64,000 nt of DNA from Bog-159 sp963709155. Lineage in GTDB: Bacteria; Acidobacteriota; Terriglobia; Bryobacterales; Bryobacteraceae. A program made the position numbers and the translations under genes. Location: contig CAVPVD010000001.1 in assembly GCA_963709155.1 (NCBI GenBank), positions 1,051,081-1,115,080 on the forward strand, written 5' to 3'. Positions within the stretch are counted from its first letter, which is position 1; each line of letters starts with the position of its first letter. Of this stretch, positions 24,979-33,514 are shown one piece after another. The notes under the pieces are model-generated. The model did not search any database. It was not told the DNA's origin and was given only the letters and a program-made list of their open reading frames with translations.

Positions 24979-25670
24979 CTGAAATCCTTTCCGTTAGTTA
25001 ATCGTGCCCGCACGACCCGTAAAATCTCTTCTTCCACGCGATCGAGCGAAAGTCCGGTGGAATCGATATAAACGGCATCGGGCGCCTGGGTGAGAGGCGC
25101 TTCGGCGCGGGTGCGGTCGCGCTGGTCGCGTTCGCGGATCTGGGCGGCGATAGCTTCGGGCGTTACGGCTTCACCCTGATCGCGGGAGTCGCGCACGCGG
25201 CGGCTGACGCGCTCCCCGGGATCGGCGTCGAGGAAGATCTTGACGTCGGCATCCGGGAAGACCACGGTGCCGATGTCGCGGCCCTCCATAATGACGCTGG
25301 TGCGCAGTCCCAGCGCGCGCTGCTTCTCCACCAGGGCGTGTCGCACGCCCGGGATCGCGGCGACCACAGACGCCTGCTGGCCAACTTCGACGGTGCGGAT
25401 GGCGGCTGTAACGTCCTCACCGTTCAGCAGCACGGCTGGGGGGGAAGGCTGCAAGTCGATATCGGCCGCACGCGCCAGCTGTTCCATGCGGTGCATGTCC
25501 GCGGTGTCGGAGTTCTGCCGCATAGCCCACAGCGCCACGGCCCGATACATGGCGCCGGAATCGATATAAGTGAAACCCAGCCGTTCCGCGAGCCGGCGCG
25601 CGATGGTGCTTTTACCGGCGCCGGCGGGTCCGTCGATGGCGATGACTACTCGCCGGGATGTCTTAGCCAC
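24975..25670 (-). CDS. cmk: Cytidylate kinase
   Basis: Phosphorylates CMP and dCMP with ATP. The 231 residues have the P-loop IDGPAGAGKSTIARRLAERLGFTYIDSGAMYRA (13-45), the CMP-binding insert region around DIDLQPSPPAVLLNGEDV, the R-rich lid (GRDIGTVVFPDADVKIFLDADP; RVRDSRDQG; RDQRDRTR), and a normal length. The GTG start shares a base with the stop of the upstream lipoprotein gene (TAGTG), and its stop overlaps lysC, so lipoprotein-cmk-lysC form a coupled minus-strand operon. Confidence 0.93.
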   Translation of the reverse strand: MAKTSRRVVIAIDGPAGAGKSTIARRLAERLGFTYIDSGAMYRAVALWAMRQNSDTADMHRMEQLARAADIDLQPSPPAVLLNGEDVTAAIRTVEVGQQASVVAAIPGVRHALVEKQRALGLRTSVIMEGRDIGTVVFPDADVKIFLDADPGERVSRRVRDSRDQGEAVTPEAIAAQIRERDQRDRTRAEAPLTQAPDAVYIDSTGLSLDRVEEEILRVVRARLTNGKDFS

Positions 25671-26182
25671 TATTGCTTGTCCGAAACTACTTGCATGACG
25701 TTGCGCTTGGCGCCGCTGTCGGTGATCTGCACGACAACCTGGCGCTGTTCTTTGGAGGCGGTGAGCATGGTCAGTTGCGCCGTAGCCATGGTGGATTCGG
25801 TCTTCCAGCCGTTGCCGTCGAGGCCTTTCTTGTAGAAGGCGACGATGGAGTCCGCGGCATCGGGCGATTCCAGCACGAGATTGCTGGTGTTCTTGTCGGA
25901 TGCGGATTGCGCCATCACGACTTTGGATGGACTGTAGATGGGCACGTCTTTCGGGTAACCATCGGGCACCTTGTTCTCGTTGAAACTCATGGTGGCGCTC
26001 TTGCCATCTTTCCCGGTCACGGTGATCGCGCCGGCATCTTTGCCTTTGTCCTGGTAGCTGACCTTGCCATCGGAGGTGGTCACGGTGTGGGTCCGGCTGC
26101 AGGCGGCGCCGGCCATCAGCAGGCCGGCGACCAGCAGCGCGCCGAGCGGCCGCCGCGGTCTTTTGACTGTTCGAGAGTACAT
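25670..26182 (-). CDS. Putative lipoprotein
   Basis: This 170-residue exported protein has a signal sequence with a lipobox (LLVAGLLMAGAAC, Cys about 28), so it is probably lipid-anchored. The mature part is a beta-rich repeat region (DGKVSYQDKGKDAGAITVTGKDGKSATMSF) followed by an alpha/beta domain (SADSIVAFYKKGLDGNGWKTESTMATAQLTMLTASKEQRQVVVQITD). That second part resembles the small domain found in many Solibacter-type lipoproteins that measure a score per position; no function is known. It is the first gene of the lipoprotein-cmk-lysC unit. The gene on the other strand starts 23 bases away, so the two promoters are divergent. Confidence 0.8.
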   Translation of the reverse strand: MYSRTVKRPRRPLGALLVAGLLMAGAACSRTHTVTTSDGKVSYQDKGKDAGAITVTGKDGKSATMSFNENKVPDGYPKDVPIYSPSKVVMAQSASDKNTSNLVLESPDAADSIVAFYKKGLDGNGWKTESTMATAQLTMLTASKEQRQVVVQITDSGAKRNVMQVVSDKQ

Positions 26183-26204
26183 GGAAGGTAGAATAGCAGG
26201 AGCG

Positions 26205-26585
26205 ATGACTGCAAATGAATTCGACGAACTGGTGCAAGGGGCCTATGGGCGGATTCCTTCCCAGTTCCGGAAACGGCTGCAAAACGTCGCGATGTTGGTG
26301 GAAGCGGAGCCGTCGCCCGCGCAACTGGCGGAAGCCGGAGTGGGACCGGGCGGGACTCTGCTGGGCTTGTACCAGGGGCGTCCGCTGCCACAGCGTAGCG
26401 TCTTCGAGAGCTTCGCGATGCCGGATCGGATCACGATATTCCAGGGTCCGCACGAGCGGCTGGCACACTCGGAAGCGCAATTGAAGCAGATGGTCGAAGA
26501 TACGGTGTGGCACGAGGTAGCGCACTATTTCGGCATGGACGAGCGGCAGGTGCGGGCGGCTGAGAGAAGACGGGCCAGTCGCTAG
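26205..26585 (+). CDS. Zincin-like minimal metallopeptidase family protein
   Basis: This 126-residue soluble protein contains the zinc-protease motif HEVAHYFGMDE (His103, Glu104, His107, with Glu113 as the possible third ligand), in the small metallopeptidase family known as DUF1025/minimal zincin. The N-terminal part (FDELVQGAYGRIPSQFRKRLQNVAMLVEAEPS) and GTLLGLYQG are family landmarks. The ATG at 26205 has AGGAG directly upstream; a longer in-frame reading to 26064 would overlap the divergent lipoprotein gene and is not supported. Substrates are unknown. Confidence 0.88.
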   Translation: MTANEFDELVQGAYGRIPSQFRKRLQNVAMLVEAEPSPAQLAEAGVGPGGTLLGLYQGRPLPQRSVFESFAMPDRITIFQGPHERLAHSEAQLKQMVEDTVWHEVAHYFGMDERQVRAAERRRASR

Positions 26586-26614
26586 TGGCCGGTGGCTGGT
26601 GGCTGGTGGCTGGG
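26585..26614 (+). repeat. Short tandem repeat (GGTGGCT units)
   Basis: Four near-identical units of GGTGGCT follow the stop codon of the metallopeptidase gene (GGCCGGTGGCTGGTGGCTGG and onward). It is a short simple repeat in the gap between convergent genes; no function is visible. Confidence 0.6.
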
Positions 26615-26624
26615 GATTAGCCCT

Positions 26625-27428
26625 TCAATATAGGGCACGCGGAGCTGGGGCGCCGGCCATCCTGCCGTATGGCTCCAGATAGCTGCGCGCGCCGGCGGCC
26701 ATCAGGCCCAGATCGGTCGGCCCCTGAAACAGTAAGAAGCCTTGCTTCATATACTTCTGGGCAATCTCGGGCGTGGCGGCGGGGCGGCCCAGGAATTTTC
26801 CATGGCGCTGCCCAGCTTCGGCAATGCGCGCGATGGCCGCCTCGAGCTTGGGCTCGTTCTGGCGGCCGCGCAGGCCGAGTGAAAACGACAGGTCGCTGGT
26901 GCCGATGAAGAGCACGTCCACGCCAGGCGTGGCGGCGATCTCGTCGATGCGTTCGACGGCGCGCGCCTCTTCAATAATGATGATCACCATCACGTTCGCG
27001 TCGGCCGAATCGTGATAGTTCGCCTCGCCCGCGGGCCAGGTGGTGCGCGCGAGAACGGGCCCGGAGCCGCGCCGTCCGGCGGGCGGATAGCGGCAGGCGG
27101 CGGCGGCCTGCGCGGCCAGCTCCGGCGTGCTGGTGAAGGGGAACATCACCCCGCTGACGCCGGCATCCAAGACGCGTTTGGCGGTCCAGAGATCGTTCAC
27201 CGGTACACGCGCGTAAGTCAGCGCGGGAAGCCCGCGGGTAGCCAGCACGATGTTGCGCAGCGTTTCGAGAGTGATGGGCGAGTGTTCCATCTCGACCCAC
27301 AGAAAATCGAAGCCCAGCGTAGCGGCTTGTGCGGCGACGTCAGGGTTGGCCACGGTGATGGTCGCGGCCACTACCGGCTGACCTTCGCGCAAGCGTTTTC
27401 TGACGGGGTTTTCCCAATTTGTAGTCAT
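26625..27428 (-). CDS. HpcH/HpaI aldolase (2-keto-3-deoxy sugar acid aldolase-like)
   Basis: This 267-residue class II aldolase uses a divalent metal to cleave 2-keto-3-deoxy acids to pyruvate (or an aldehyde partner). Landmarks: GFDFLWVEMEHSPITLETLRNIVLATRG (about 39-66, with the metal-ligand region), VNDLWTAKRVLDAGVSGVMFPFTSTPELAAQA (94-125), VMVIIIIEEARAVERIDEIAATPGVDVLFIGTSDLSFSLG (146-185, with the metal-binding Glu/Asp). Its ATG overlaps the stop of the glycosidase-like gene (ATGA), so it is translationally coupled to a secreted carbohydrate enzyme. This suggests breakdown of a uronate-derived acid; the exact substrate is inference. Confidence 0.85.
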   Translation of the reverse strand: MTTNWENPVRKRLREGQPVVAATITVANPDVAAQAATLGFDFLWVEMEHSPITLETLRNIVLATRGLPALTYARVPVNDLWTAKRVLDAGVSGVMFPFTSTPELAAQAAAACRYPPAGRRGSGPVLARTTWPAGEANYHDSADANVMVIIIIEEARAVERIDEIAATPGVDVLFIGTSDLSFSLGLRGRQNEPKLEAAIARIAEAGQRHGKFLGRPAATPEIAQKYMKQGFLLFQGPTDLGLMAAGARSYLEPYGRMAGAPAPRALY

Positions 27429-29650
27429 TGTTTGATTAACCAGACTTCCGCCACTTCGCAGCCGCGGCCGTTGCCGCCAAGTTCCGCTTCACGGTACCAC
27501 GACAGGTCCAACTCGCCCTGCGCGGTGGCGGCGCGCGGGATCTCGAATTCGAGGGGGCGGACGGGTTGCGGCTTCAGCATGAGTGGATGGATTTCGAGGG
27601 CGCCGGCGGACAGCCGGATCTTGCGGCCCGGACTGTCGCCCGCGTAGACCACGCGGATGCGATACTGTGCGGCGGGATCGAGACCGGTATAGCGCATCTG
27701 CAAAGGCTCATCGTAAAACGATTCGGCATAGGTCCACCAGGACCTGGGCCATTGAGGATGATATTCCAGGCTGGCACTGCCGCGCAGCAGGTGCGGCTGG
27801 CGGGTGGGATCGCCGAGATCGTCGTAGAAGCCGCCGGGCCCGGGATCGGTCCAGTTGAGAATGCGCCCGATTTCGGCCGGGTCGGCGCGCGCGTCGGCGA
27901 AACGGCGTTCCAGCCACAAACGGTTATTCAGCGGCACGTCGAGCGTATCGAGGCTGGCGCCGCGATCCACCCCGATGGCCTGGTAACGCGGCACGCTGAG
28001 CTGCATGCCGATGCTTTGAAACAGCGCCTCGGCCAGCTCGAAAATCCGGGCGCGCCAATCGGGCGCGACGGGATGCGGGGCCGCGCGATCCAGAATTGCG
28101 GCAGCCGCGGCGGGGTCGCGCGACGCGCGCAGCTCTCGCATGGCTTCCTCTTCAAGGGACGTTTCATAGAGCAGACGGCGGCGCGTATAGGCGTCGTAAT
28201 AAGCCCGGTAGAGCGCCTGCTGGAAGCGCCAATTCCGCAGTACGCCGGGAGGAGCGGCGCGCGCCATCGCCTGGAACTGGTCGAGCGTGGCGTCAACGCC
28301 GGTGTGCGACGCGAGCGCTCCGTGCCAGTTACGCTCCAGGGCCAGCAGGCCTTGCGCGAAGCTTTCGCTGAATGCGTCCCCGATGAAATAGCGGCTGTAC
28401 TGGCGCAGGATTTCGGTTACGTCCTGGTCCGGATTCCAACCGAGCGCGCTCCATACAAATTTGTTGACGTCGTCATTGGAGCCTTCCGAGTAGCTGATGA
28501 AGCCGATGGTGGGCGGCTGGAACAGGCGGAAGATGCGCGCTTCTTCGAGCGGCCGGGGGTTGATGCTTTCGCGGCCTTCGGTGAGCGCGAAGGCGGGGTC
28601 CCAATCCTGGACTGGAAACTGGCATTGAATGTTGTGCGTGATATCCGGATAGTCGCGGATGGGGTAGCGCGCCGGCACGGCCGCACGCAGGGCGGGCAGC
28701 GAGATGCGGCTTTGCGGGCCGAAGACCACGCCCGTAAGCCAGTCTGGCTGGCGGTTGCGCAGGATGGCCAGGAACTCGTCAAGCCACGCCTGGTTGAAGC
28801 TTTGCGGGGAAACCCACATCTGCGCGCGCGGATGATATCGATGCAGGACCGCGGTTTCTTTTTCGAGTAGAGCCATGAGGGGCTGGGGCGCGGTGTGGCC
28901 GGGATCGCCGCCGGGCACGAAAACGGCATCGACGCGCGGAAGCCGGCGGAACACTTCGCCCCACTCACGGAGGGCGGACTCGACGGTGGCGGGGTCGGTA
29001 TAATCGCGATCCATCGCGGGATACCAGATCCAGACGTCGAGGCCGTAGGAATCGAGCAGGCGCGAAAGCTCGATCATCATGCGCATTGGCGGCAAGGGGA
29101 AGTGCGGGCTGTCGGCGGCATCGTCGGAGCGGGGCGGAATCAGCTCCACGGCATTGCTGCCAAAGACCGCGAGATCGCGAATGTATTGTTCGAAGACGGG
29201 GACCGACCATGCGTCATACGTATTGGACTTCGGGCGATAGCCGAGTTGATGGCCGCGCAGCGGGTAACGCGGAGCGCTGATTTCGGAGAAACCATCGGGC
29301 AATTGGATGGATCCGCGCGCGATGCGCAATTCGCGCAGCAGGCGGCCGACGCCGAACAGGATGCCGCGCGCATCGTTGCCGGAGACGGTTACGCTGTGCG
29401 GCCCGCTGTGAATGGCGTACCCCTCGGCTGGCCCTGAGCCTCGCTGCAGCTCGACGGTGACTGTGGCGGCGGAGCCCAACTCCCAGCGGATGCCGGACCG
29501 TTTTTCGACTTCTTCCAGCAACAGGACCACCGCCTTGTTTTCCTGCGGGGAGAGCGCCGGTGGAGGCACGACGGTGGCGCTGGTTAAATCCAGGGCCCTG
29601 GCGGGCATGGCGAGGGCGGCGATGAGCAGAGGAATCGCGAGCCGGAGCAC
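27425..29650 (-). CDS. Secreted glycoside hydrolase-like protein (alpha-glucuronidase-like fold)
   Basis: This 741-residue protein has a signal peptide (MLRLAIPLLIAALAMPARA). Its N-terminal alpha/beta domain (about 25-115, ENKAVVLLLEEVEKRSGIRWEL ... GYAIHSGPHSVTVSGNDARGILFGVGRLLRELR) is the domain found before the catalytic barrel in GH67/GH20-type enzymes. A TIM-barrel region follows (YPLRGHQLGYRPKSNTYDAWS, FGSNAVELIPPRSDD, YGLDVWIWYPAMD, VDAVFVPGGDPGHT, WVSPQSFNQAWLDEF), then a helical domain and a C-terminal beta-sandwich. I cannot identify catalytic acids with certainty. It is coupled to the aldolase gene. The best reading is an exported enzyme acting on uronic-acid-containing polysaccharide. 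Confidence 0.65.
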   Translation of the reverse strand: MLRLAIPLLIAALAMPARALDLTSATVVPPPALSPQENKAVVLLLEEVEKRSGIRWELGSAATVTVELQRGSGPAEGYAIHSGPHSVTVSGNDARGILFGVGRLLRELRIARGSIQLPDGFSEISAPRYPLRGHQLGYRPKSNTYDAWSVPVFEQYIRDLAVFGSNAVELIPPRSDDAADSPHFPLPPMRMMIELSRLLDSYGLDVWIWYPAMDRDYTDPATVESALREWGEVFRRLPRVDAVFVPGGDPGHTAPQPLMALLEKETAVLHRYHPRAQMWVSPQSFNQAWLDEFLAILRNRQPDWLTGVVFGPQSRISLPALRAAVPARYPIRDYPDITHNIQCQFPVQDWDPAFALTEGRESINPRPLEEARIFRLFQPPTIGFISYSEGSNDDVNKFVWSALGWNPDQDVTEILRQYSRYFIGDAFSESFAQGLLALERNWHGALASHTGVDATLDQFQAMARAAPPGVLRNWRFQQALYRAYYDAYTRRRLLYETSLEEEAMRELRASRDPAAAAAILDRAAPHPVAPDWRARIFELAEALFQSIGMQLSVPRYQAIGVDRGASLDTLDVPLNNRLWLERRFADARADPAEIGRILNWTDPGPGGFYDDLGDPTRQPHLLRGSASLEYHPQWPRSWWTYAESFYDEPLQMRYTGLDPAAQYRIRVVYAGDSPGRKIRLSAGALEIHPLMLKPQPVRPLEFEIPRAATAQGELDLSWYREAELGGNGRGCEVAEVWLIKQ

Positions 29651-29699
29651 GAATCAAATGGATAGCACATTTGAGGGGCGGCCTGTCCTGGTGGACGGG

Positions 29700-29890
29700 T
29701 TAAGGGCGACATGAATGTGGAAGCACACGATGGCTTTGGAAGCTGCGGCGGCAATCCAGTACGTTGTTGCCGAGCTGTTTGAGGTTCAAGACTTCTAATC
29801 GGAGACGAGCGCTGGGACGCTCCCTCACGGTCGCGGCTCGGCCGATTGGCGGCTCGGCCGATTGGGATCAACTTCTCACTTTCATGTCGC
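29700..29890 (+). repeat. Dispersed intergenic repeat, family A
   Basis: The roughly 340-base gap before the PEGA gene holds no gene. TTTGAGGTTCAAGACTTCTA, GGAGACGAGCGCTGGGACGC, TCCCTCACGGTCGCGGCTCG and GCCGATTGGGATCAACTTCT follow one another. This about 110-base stretch is nearly identical to 45528-45640. The left end (CACACGATGGCTTTGG) matches part of the copy at 14825-15139. The gap also carries the leader hairpin of the next gene. Confidence 0.75.
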
Positions 29891-29949
29891 ACCCACGGCA
29901 AGGTAAAAGTTTTTTTTTGATCCCGTTTTCGCGGCGATGTCGCGTTAAG

Positions 29950-29975
29950 GGTGAGAGCGATTGAACGCACTCACC
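29950..29975 (+). promoter_or_regulatory. Leader hairpin before the PEGA-domain gene
   Basis: GGTGAGAGCG and CGCACTCACC pair around ATTGAA (one A-A mismatch), just upstream of the ribosome-binding site AAAAGGAG and a second AAAAGG next to the ATG at 29994. It could stabilise the transcript or modulate translation. The structure is visible; the role is not known. Confidence 0.4.
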
Positions 29976-29993
29976 TAAAAGGAGATCAAAAGG

Positions 29994-30920
29994 ATGAAAA
30001 CCAATCTGTTCCTCGCTGCCCTGTTTACGGCTTCCATGGCCATGGCCCAAGTGATGATCCCGGACGGCACCCGCATCCGCCTCCGCCTGGAAGAAAACCT
30101 TTCCTCGGAATCCGCCGACCTCGGCCAGACCGTTGACTTCGCCGTCACCCAGGAAGTGCGCATCGGCGATGCCATCGTCATCGCCAACGGCGCGCCCGCC
30201 ACCGGCAGCATCGTCAAAGTGGAACCCCGTCGCCGCATGGGCCGCGCGGGCATGCTGGATTTCTCCATCGAGCGCGTGCAGATGGTGGACGGCAACTGGC
30301 TGAATGTGCGCTACACGCCCAACAAGAATCATGGCAAGGGCAACGGCGCCGCCGCCGGCGTGACCACCGGCATCCTGGCGGTAGTCTTCTGGCCCGCCGC
30401 GCCACTGGGCCTGCTCATCAAGGGCCACGACGTCGAAATCAACAAAGGCCGCACCTACGATGTCTTCGCGGATGCCAGCACCTACGTGGCCGGCGCGATG
30501 GCCGCCAGCACGCCGCTGATGACCCGCGCGCTGCCGCAAGCACCGCCCACCATGCTGCGCCAGCCCAACGGCGCGCCGGTAAACAACGGCGGACTGCCGG
30601 CGGGGGTGAACACGGTGCCTAACCCGGTGCTGGTGAGCAACGCCTCGGCGGTGAACACGGCGCCGGCGCAAGCGGCCGCGGACACGCAAGGCAACCCGGC
30701 CACGCTAACGATCAACTCGAACCAGCCGGGCGCGGACATCCAGGTGGACGGGATGTTCGTAGGCAACGCGCCGACCACCATCCAGTTGGCGCCGGGAGTG
30801 CACCGGGTGGTGTTGCAGCAGGGATCGAACGTGTGGCAGCGGGACCTGCAGATCACGGGTGGATCGGTGACGATCAACGCCACCTTGGGTCATACAGCCA
30901 CGCTACGAGCTTCCCGCTGA
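29994..30920 (+). CDS. Secreted PEGA-domain protein
   Basis: This 308-residue exported protein has a signal peptide (MKTNLFLAALFTASMAMAQ). The N-terminal domain (VMIPDGTRIRLRLEENLSSESADLGQTVDFAVTQEVRIGDAIVIANGAPATGSIVKVEPRRRMGRAGMLDFSIERVQMVDG) is a beta-barrel-like module common in Acidobacteria. A hydrophobic AAAGVTTGILAVVFWPAAPLGLLI segment (about 120-140) may associate with the membrane. A Pro/Asn-rich linker follows. The C-terminus is a PEGA domain (LTINSNQPGADIQVDGMFVGNAPTTIQLAPGVHRVVLQQG). It is preceded by a hairpin leader and followed by a clear terminator, so it is monocistronic. It is probably a surface or envelope protein of unknown role. Confidence 0.8.
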   Translation: MKTNLFLAALFTASMAMAQVMIPDGTRIRLRLEENLSSESADLGQTVDFAVTQEVRIGDAIVIANGAPATGSIVKVEPRRRMGRAGMLDFSIERVQMVDGNWLNVRYTPNKNHGKGNGAAAGVTTGILAVVFWPAAPLGLLIKGHDVEINKGRTYDVFADASTYVAGAMAASTPLMTRALPQAPPTMLRQPNGAPVNNGGLPAGVNTVPNPVLVSNASAVNTAPAQAAADTQGNPATLTINSNQPGADIQVDGMFVGNAPTTIQLAPGVHRVVLQQGSNVWQRDLQITGGSVTINATLGHTATLRASR

Positions 30921-30942
30921 AATTGGACCGTCAGCGGCAGCG

Positions 30943-30982
30943 GCCGGGGGCGCACCATGCGCTCCCGGCTTTTTTGTTTTTT
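30943..30982 (+). terminator. Rho-independent terminator after the PEGA gene
   Basis: GCCGGGGGCGCA (30943-30954) pairs with TGCGCTCCCGGC (30958-30969; one G-T pair) around a CCA loop, followed by TTTTTTGTTTTTT. This is the clearest intrinsic terminator in the window. Confidence 0.9.
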
Positions 30983-31287
30983 GGGGCGGCACTAGCTTGT
31001 CACGTAGCTACCGCGCATTTATGGATCGGCCACTCGGCGGGGGCCGCGCGGAGTCCTCCACAAGAAATCGTGACGGGGGACGGGCACCCTTGGCTATCCT
31101 CGCCTGTACTCGTGATTTCGACCAAAAGGGCCCGCCGGACCTAAGGGGTTTGCCCATGGCCACCGAAAATCAGATCGATATGAGAGAATCTGGATTACTA
31201 GTTCCAACGCCCAAGCTGATACCTCGCGTTCGCGAGCTCTAAAGACACAGGGCGATGAAGTTCTAGACGGAGGACGGGGGCAGCGCA
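30983..31287. other. Gene-free gap
   Basis: The 305 bases between the terminator and the Fic-like gene show no convincing gene, repeat or RNA. Short open frames here have no recognisable features and no ribosome-binding site. The last 50 bases (AAGACACAGGGCGATGAAGT ...) may contain the promoter of the Fic-like gene, but I see no clear -35/-10 pair. Confidence 0.5.
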
Positions 31288-31996
31288 ATGGCGGTCGTTA
31301 GGCTTAATGAACTCGCACGAGAGCTTGAGGTCAAAGCCTCGTTCATTCTGGAAACTCTACAGAAAATGGGCGTTCACCGGAAGCTAACCCATTCGAGTGC
31401 GATCGACGCAGAACTCGCCCAGAAGATTCGAAATCGGCTAGGTGCTGAGCACACAACCGCCCGCACGCCGGATGTGACAGCCGAATCAATCGCGGAACTC
31501 GAACTCGAGCCAGATACGAATGCACGACTCACCTCACTTGCAGAAGAAGTTAGCACTTTTCGCTCTAAGGGGCCTCTTGAACCGCTTGCGGCGAGAAAAC
31601 TGTCGGAGTATTTCCGTTTGCAGCATATCTATCACAGTACCGGCATCGAAGGAAACAGGCTTTCGCTGAGAGAAACCGAGGTCGTACTGTTGGAAGGCGT
31701 TGAGCTTCGCGACAGGCCAATCGCCGACCAAGTCGAGGTGAAGGATCTCGACGCAGCATTCCATTTCCTCGAAGTGTGCGCTCAACAAGACGAGCCCTTT
31801 CGCGAAATCGACTTCCGTGAAATGCATCGATTGACCGTGGGCGACAAGCCCGAAGCGCGACCGGATCCGATCGACATGCTGGCGTAGTAATCACAGGCAG
31901 CGAGCTGAAGCCTCCAGAGCCTTTGGCCGTCCCGGGACTGGTCCAACAGTTAATGCAAAGCTGGCACACGAACGGGAACTGTAACCTTCAACAAGG

Positions 31997-32670
31997 GGCA
32001 GTCAGTCTGCTTTGACGGCCAAGGGAAACCCATCTCAGGCGAGGGCAAGTTCGAGATCAGTCCCACATCGGAAGGCCAAGCAGTTGCCGGCTGGCTAGGT
32101 GCGACCCGCTTGTCCGCTAAAGGGAAGATGTTAAAGGCTGCTGCGATGCTTGAGTTCGAGCCCAGGTACCCGTGGCAGAAATGGATGGCATTCGCAGCCG
32201 TCGGTGGAATCGGGTTGACCCTAGCAGTTCTATGGTTTCGGAGATATCGCCTTTCACAACAGAGCCAATGATAAAACAGTCATACGCTCCTAAAGCCCTC
32301 GCTCCGCTTTCCACTTAGTGAATCCGTTGGCCCATGCTGCATTGGCTATGTCTTTTATATTTTCGCGAGTCAGCCTTTCGGCCAGAAATCCGTTATACAA
32401 CGTCTTAGTGCGGGCGTCCGTATCGTAGTTCTTGGGACTTCGCATACTTCCGATGCCTCTCGTGATGTAATTGAGGAGTTCGTCGTACTGATCCTTGTTA
32501 TATGTCGATTCCGATGGACGGGCCTTCCCAACCGCCCTCTCCAGCAGCAACCGATTGTACGTCTTAACCAGTTCGTCGCACATCTCTTCGATGCCATAAC
32601 CTGCCAGATAGGTCCTGGCCAATTCCAGCTCGTTGATTCCGGTTAATAGCCTGGCTTAACCGTCACAAGG
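31997..32670. mobile_element. 674-bp insertion in the Fic-like gene with 6-bp flanking duplication
   Basis: ACAAGG occurs at 31991-31996 and again at 32665-32670. Removing everything from 31997 to 32670 joins CAA-CAA-GG to A-GTT-GGA-CAT and restores Fic reading frame and sequence (NLQQ-GVGHIRIRV), so the copies act as a target duplication. The insert carries the 3' end of a plus-strand gene (frame ending at about 32271: FDGQGKPISGEGKFEISPTS..., then a transmembrane segment MAFAAVGGIGLTLAVLWF) and a minus-strand gene fragment (32290-32622). No transposase or clear terminal inverted repeats are visible, so the mechanism is unknown. Confidence 0.7.
32290..32622 (-). CDS. Hypothetical helical protein (fragment inside the insertion)
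   Basis: A 110-residue reading frame inside the insertion: MARTYLAGYGIEEMCDELVKTYNRLLLERAVGKARPSESTYNKDQYDELLNYITRGIGSM... It is mostly helical, with no signal peptide. The only start codons are TTG at 32622 or further-out CTG, with no ribosome-binding site; the frame is open upstream only to a TAA at about 32655. It therefore looks like the tail of a captured gene rather than a complete one. I recognise no family. Confidence 0.3.
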   Translation of the reverse strand: MARTYLAGYGIEEMCDELVKTYNRLLLERAVGKARPSESTYNKDQYDELLNYITRGIGSMRSPKNYDTDARTKTLYNGFLAERLTRENIKDIANAAWANGFTKWKAERGL

Positions 32671-33514
32671 AGTTGGACATATTCGCATTCGCGTGATCGC
32701 GCACCACAAGGTTACGGCTATACATCCATTTATGGATGGTAACGGGCGCGTCGCCCGGCTGCTCCTAAATCTCATCTTATTGAGATATGGATACCCAGTC
32801 GTGAATATCAAACGAGACGACAGGCCCCGATATTACGAGGGGCTAACTTTTGCCGACCTTGGCTTGTATTCGGCCCTGATTAGCCTGGGACTCGACCGTT
32901 CACTAGAAGTATTTGGCGAGATGAAAAGGGTTCGCGAGGAAACCGACCGAATGAAAGTCTGGGCCGACAAGCTCGGCCAGAAGGAAGCGGAATCAGCCCA
33001 CCGAAGAGAGGAACGCGAATATAGAATATGGCTTTCGTCGTTTGAGGCGATCAGGTTGAAGTTCCAGAGCAGGGCAGAGCTGCTGGATGACCAACTGGAA
33101 AATGTGGACATCACCTTCAAGGCCTATCCTGCACCTGACTTTTCCAAGTATATTCAGCTTCGCGACAAGGGCGCGCCCCGCAGAGTTGGTTCTTCTCAGT
33201 GAGGTTTCACGATAACGAAGGCACTACGCAGCATTTCTTCTTCCGGTTCTTTCGTGACTATGCGCTTCATTGGAATGACCGTGAGAATATTCCGCTCCAA
33301 CTGAACTGGTTTATCGGTGGCGAGGAATCGCCGATGGACAACCCGAGCATACGCCTTCGCGAGCTTTGGATTAACAAACAGAAGGGGCTCTTTGTGAACC
33401 GGGTGGAAGGCGGCAAGCTGGCCTCGACGGCTGAACCATCTTCGTCGCGAGTTGCTGAGCAGTTTTTTGAAGATGTGCTCAGAGCGTGTTTCGGAATAGG
33501 CTAGATTAGATTAG

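Larger units (their letters stand above)
31288..33504 (+). pseudogene. IF2N-Fic domain protein gene, frameshifted and split by an insertion
   Basis: The gene starts with an IF2-N-like winged helix (VRLNELARELEVKASFILETLQKMGV, 4-29), then a Fic region with a class II inhibitory motif (STGIEGN). Four lesions follow. (1) Frame 1 ends at TAG near 31886, while GVVITGSELKPPEPLAVPGLVQQLMQSW continues in another frame. (2) A 674-bp insert lies after NLQQG at about 31996. (3) It resumes as VGHIRIRVIAHHKVTAIHPFMDGNGRVARL (the active-site loop, 32670 on). (4) Near 33185 a further shift carries it to PQSWFFSVRFHDNEG and the end at 33504. An active version would AMPylate a target using ATP; this copy cannot. 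Confidence 0.85.
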
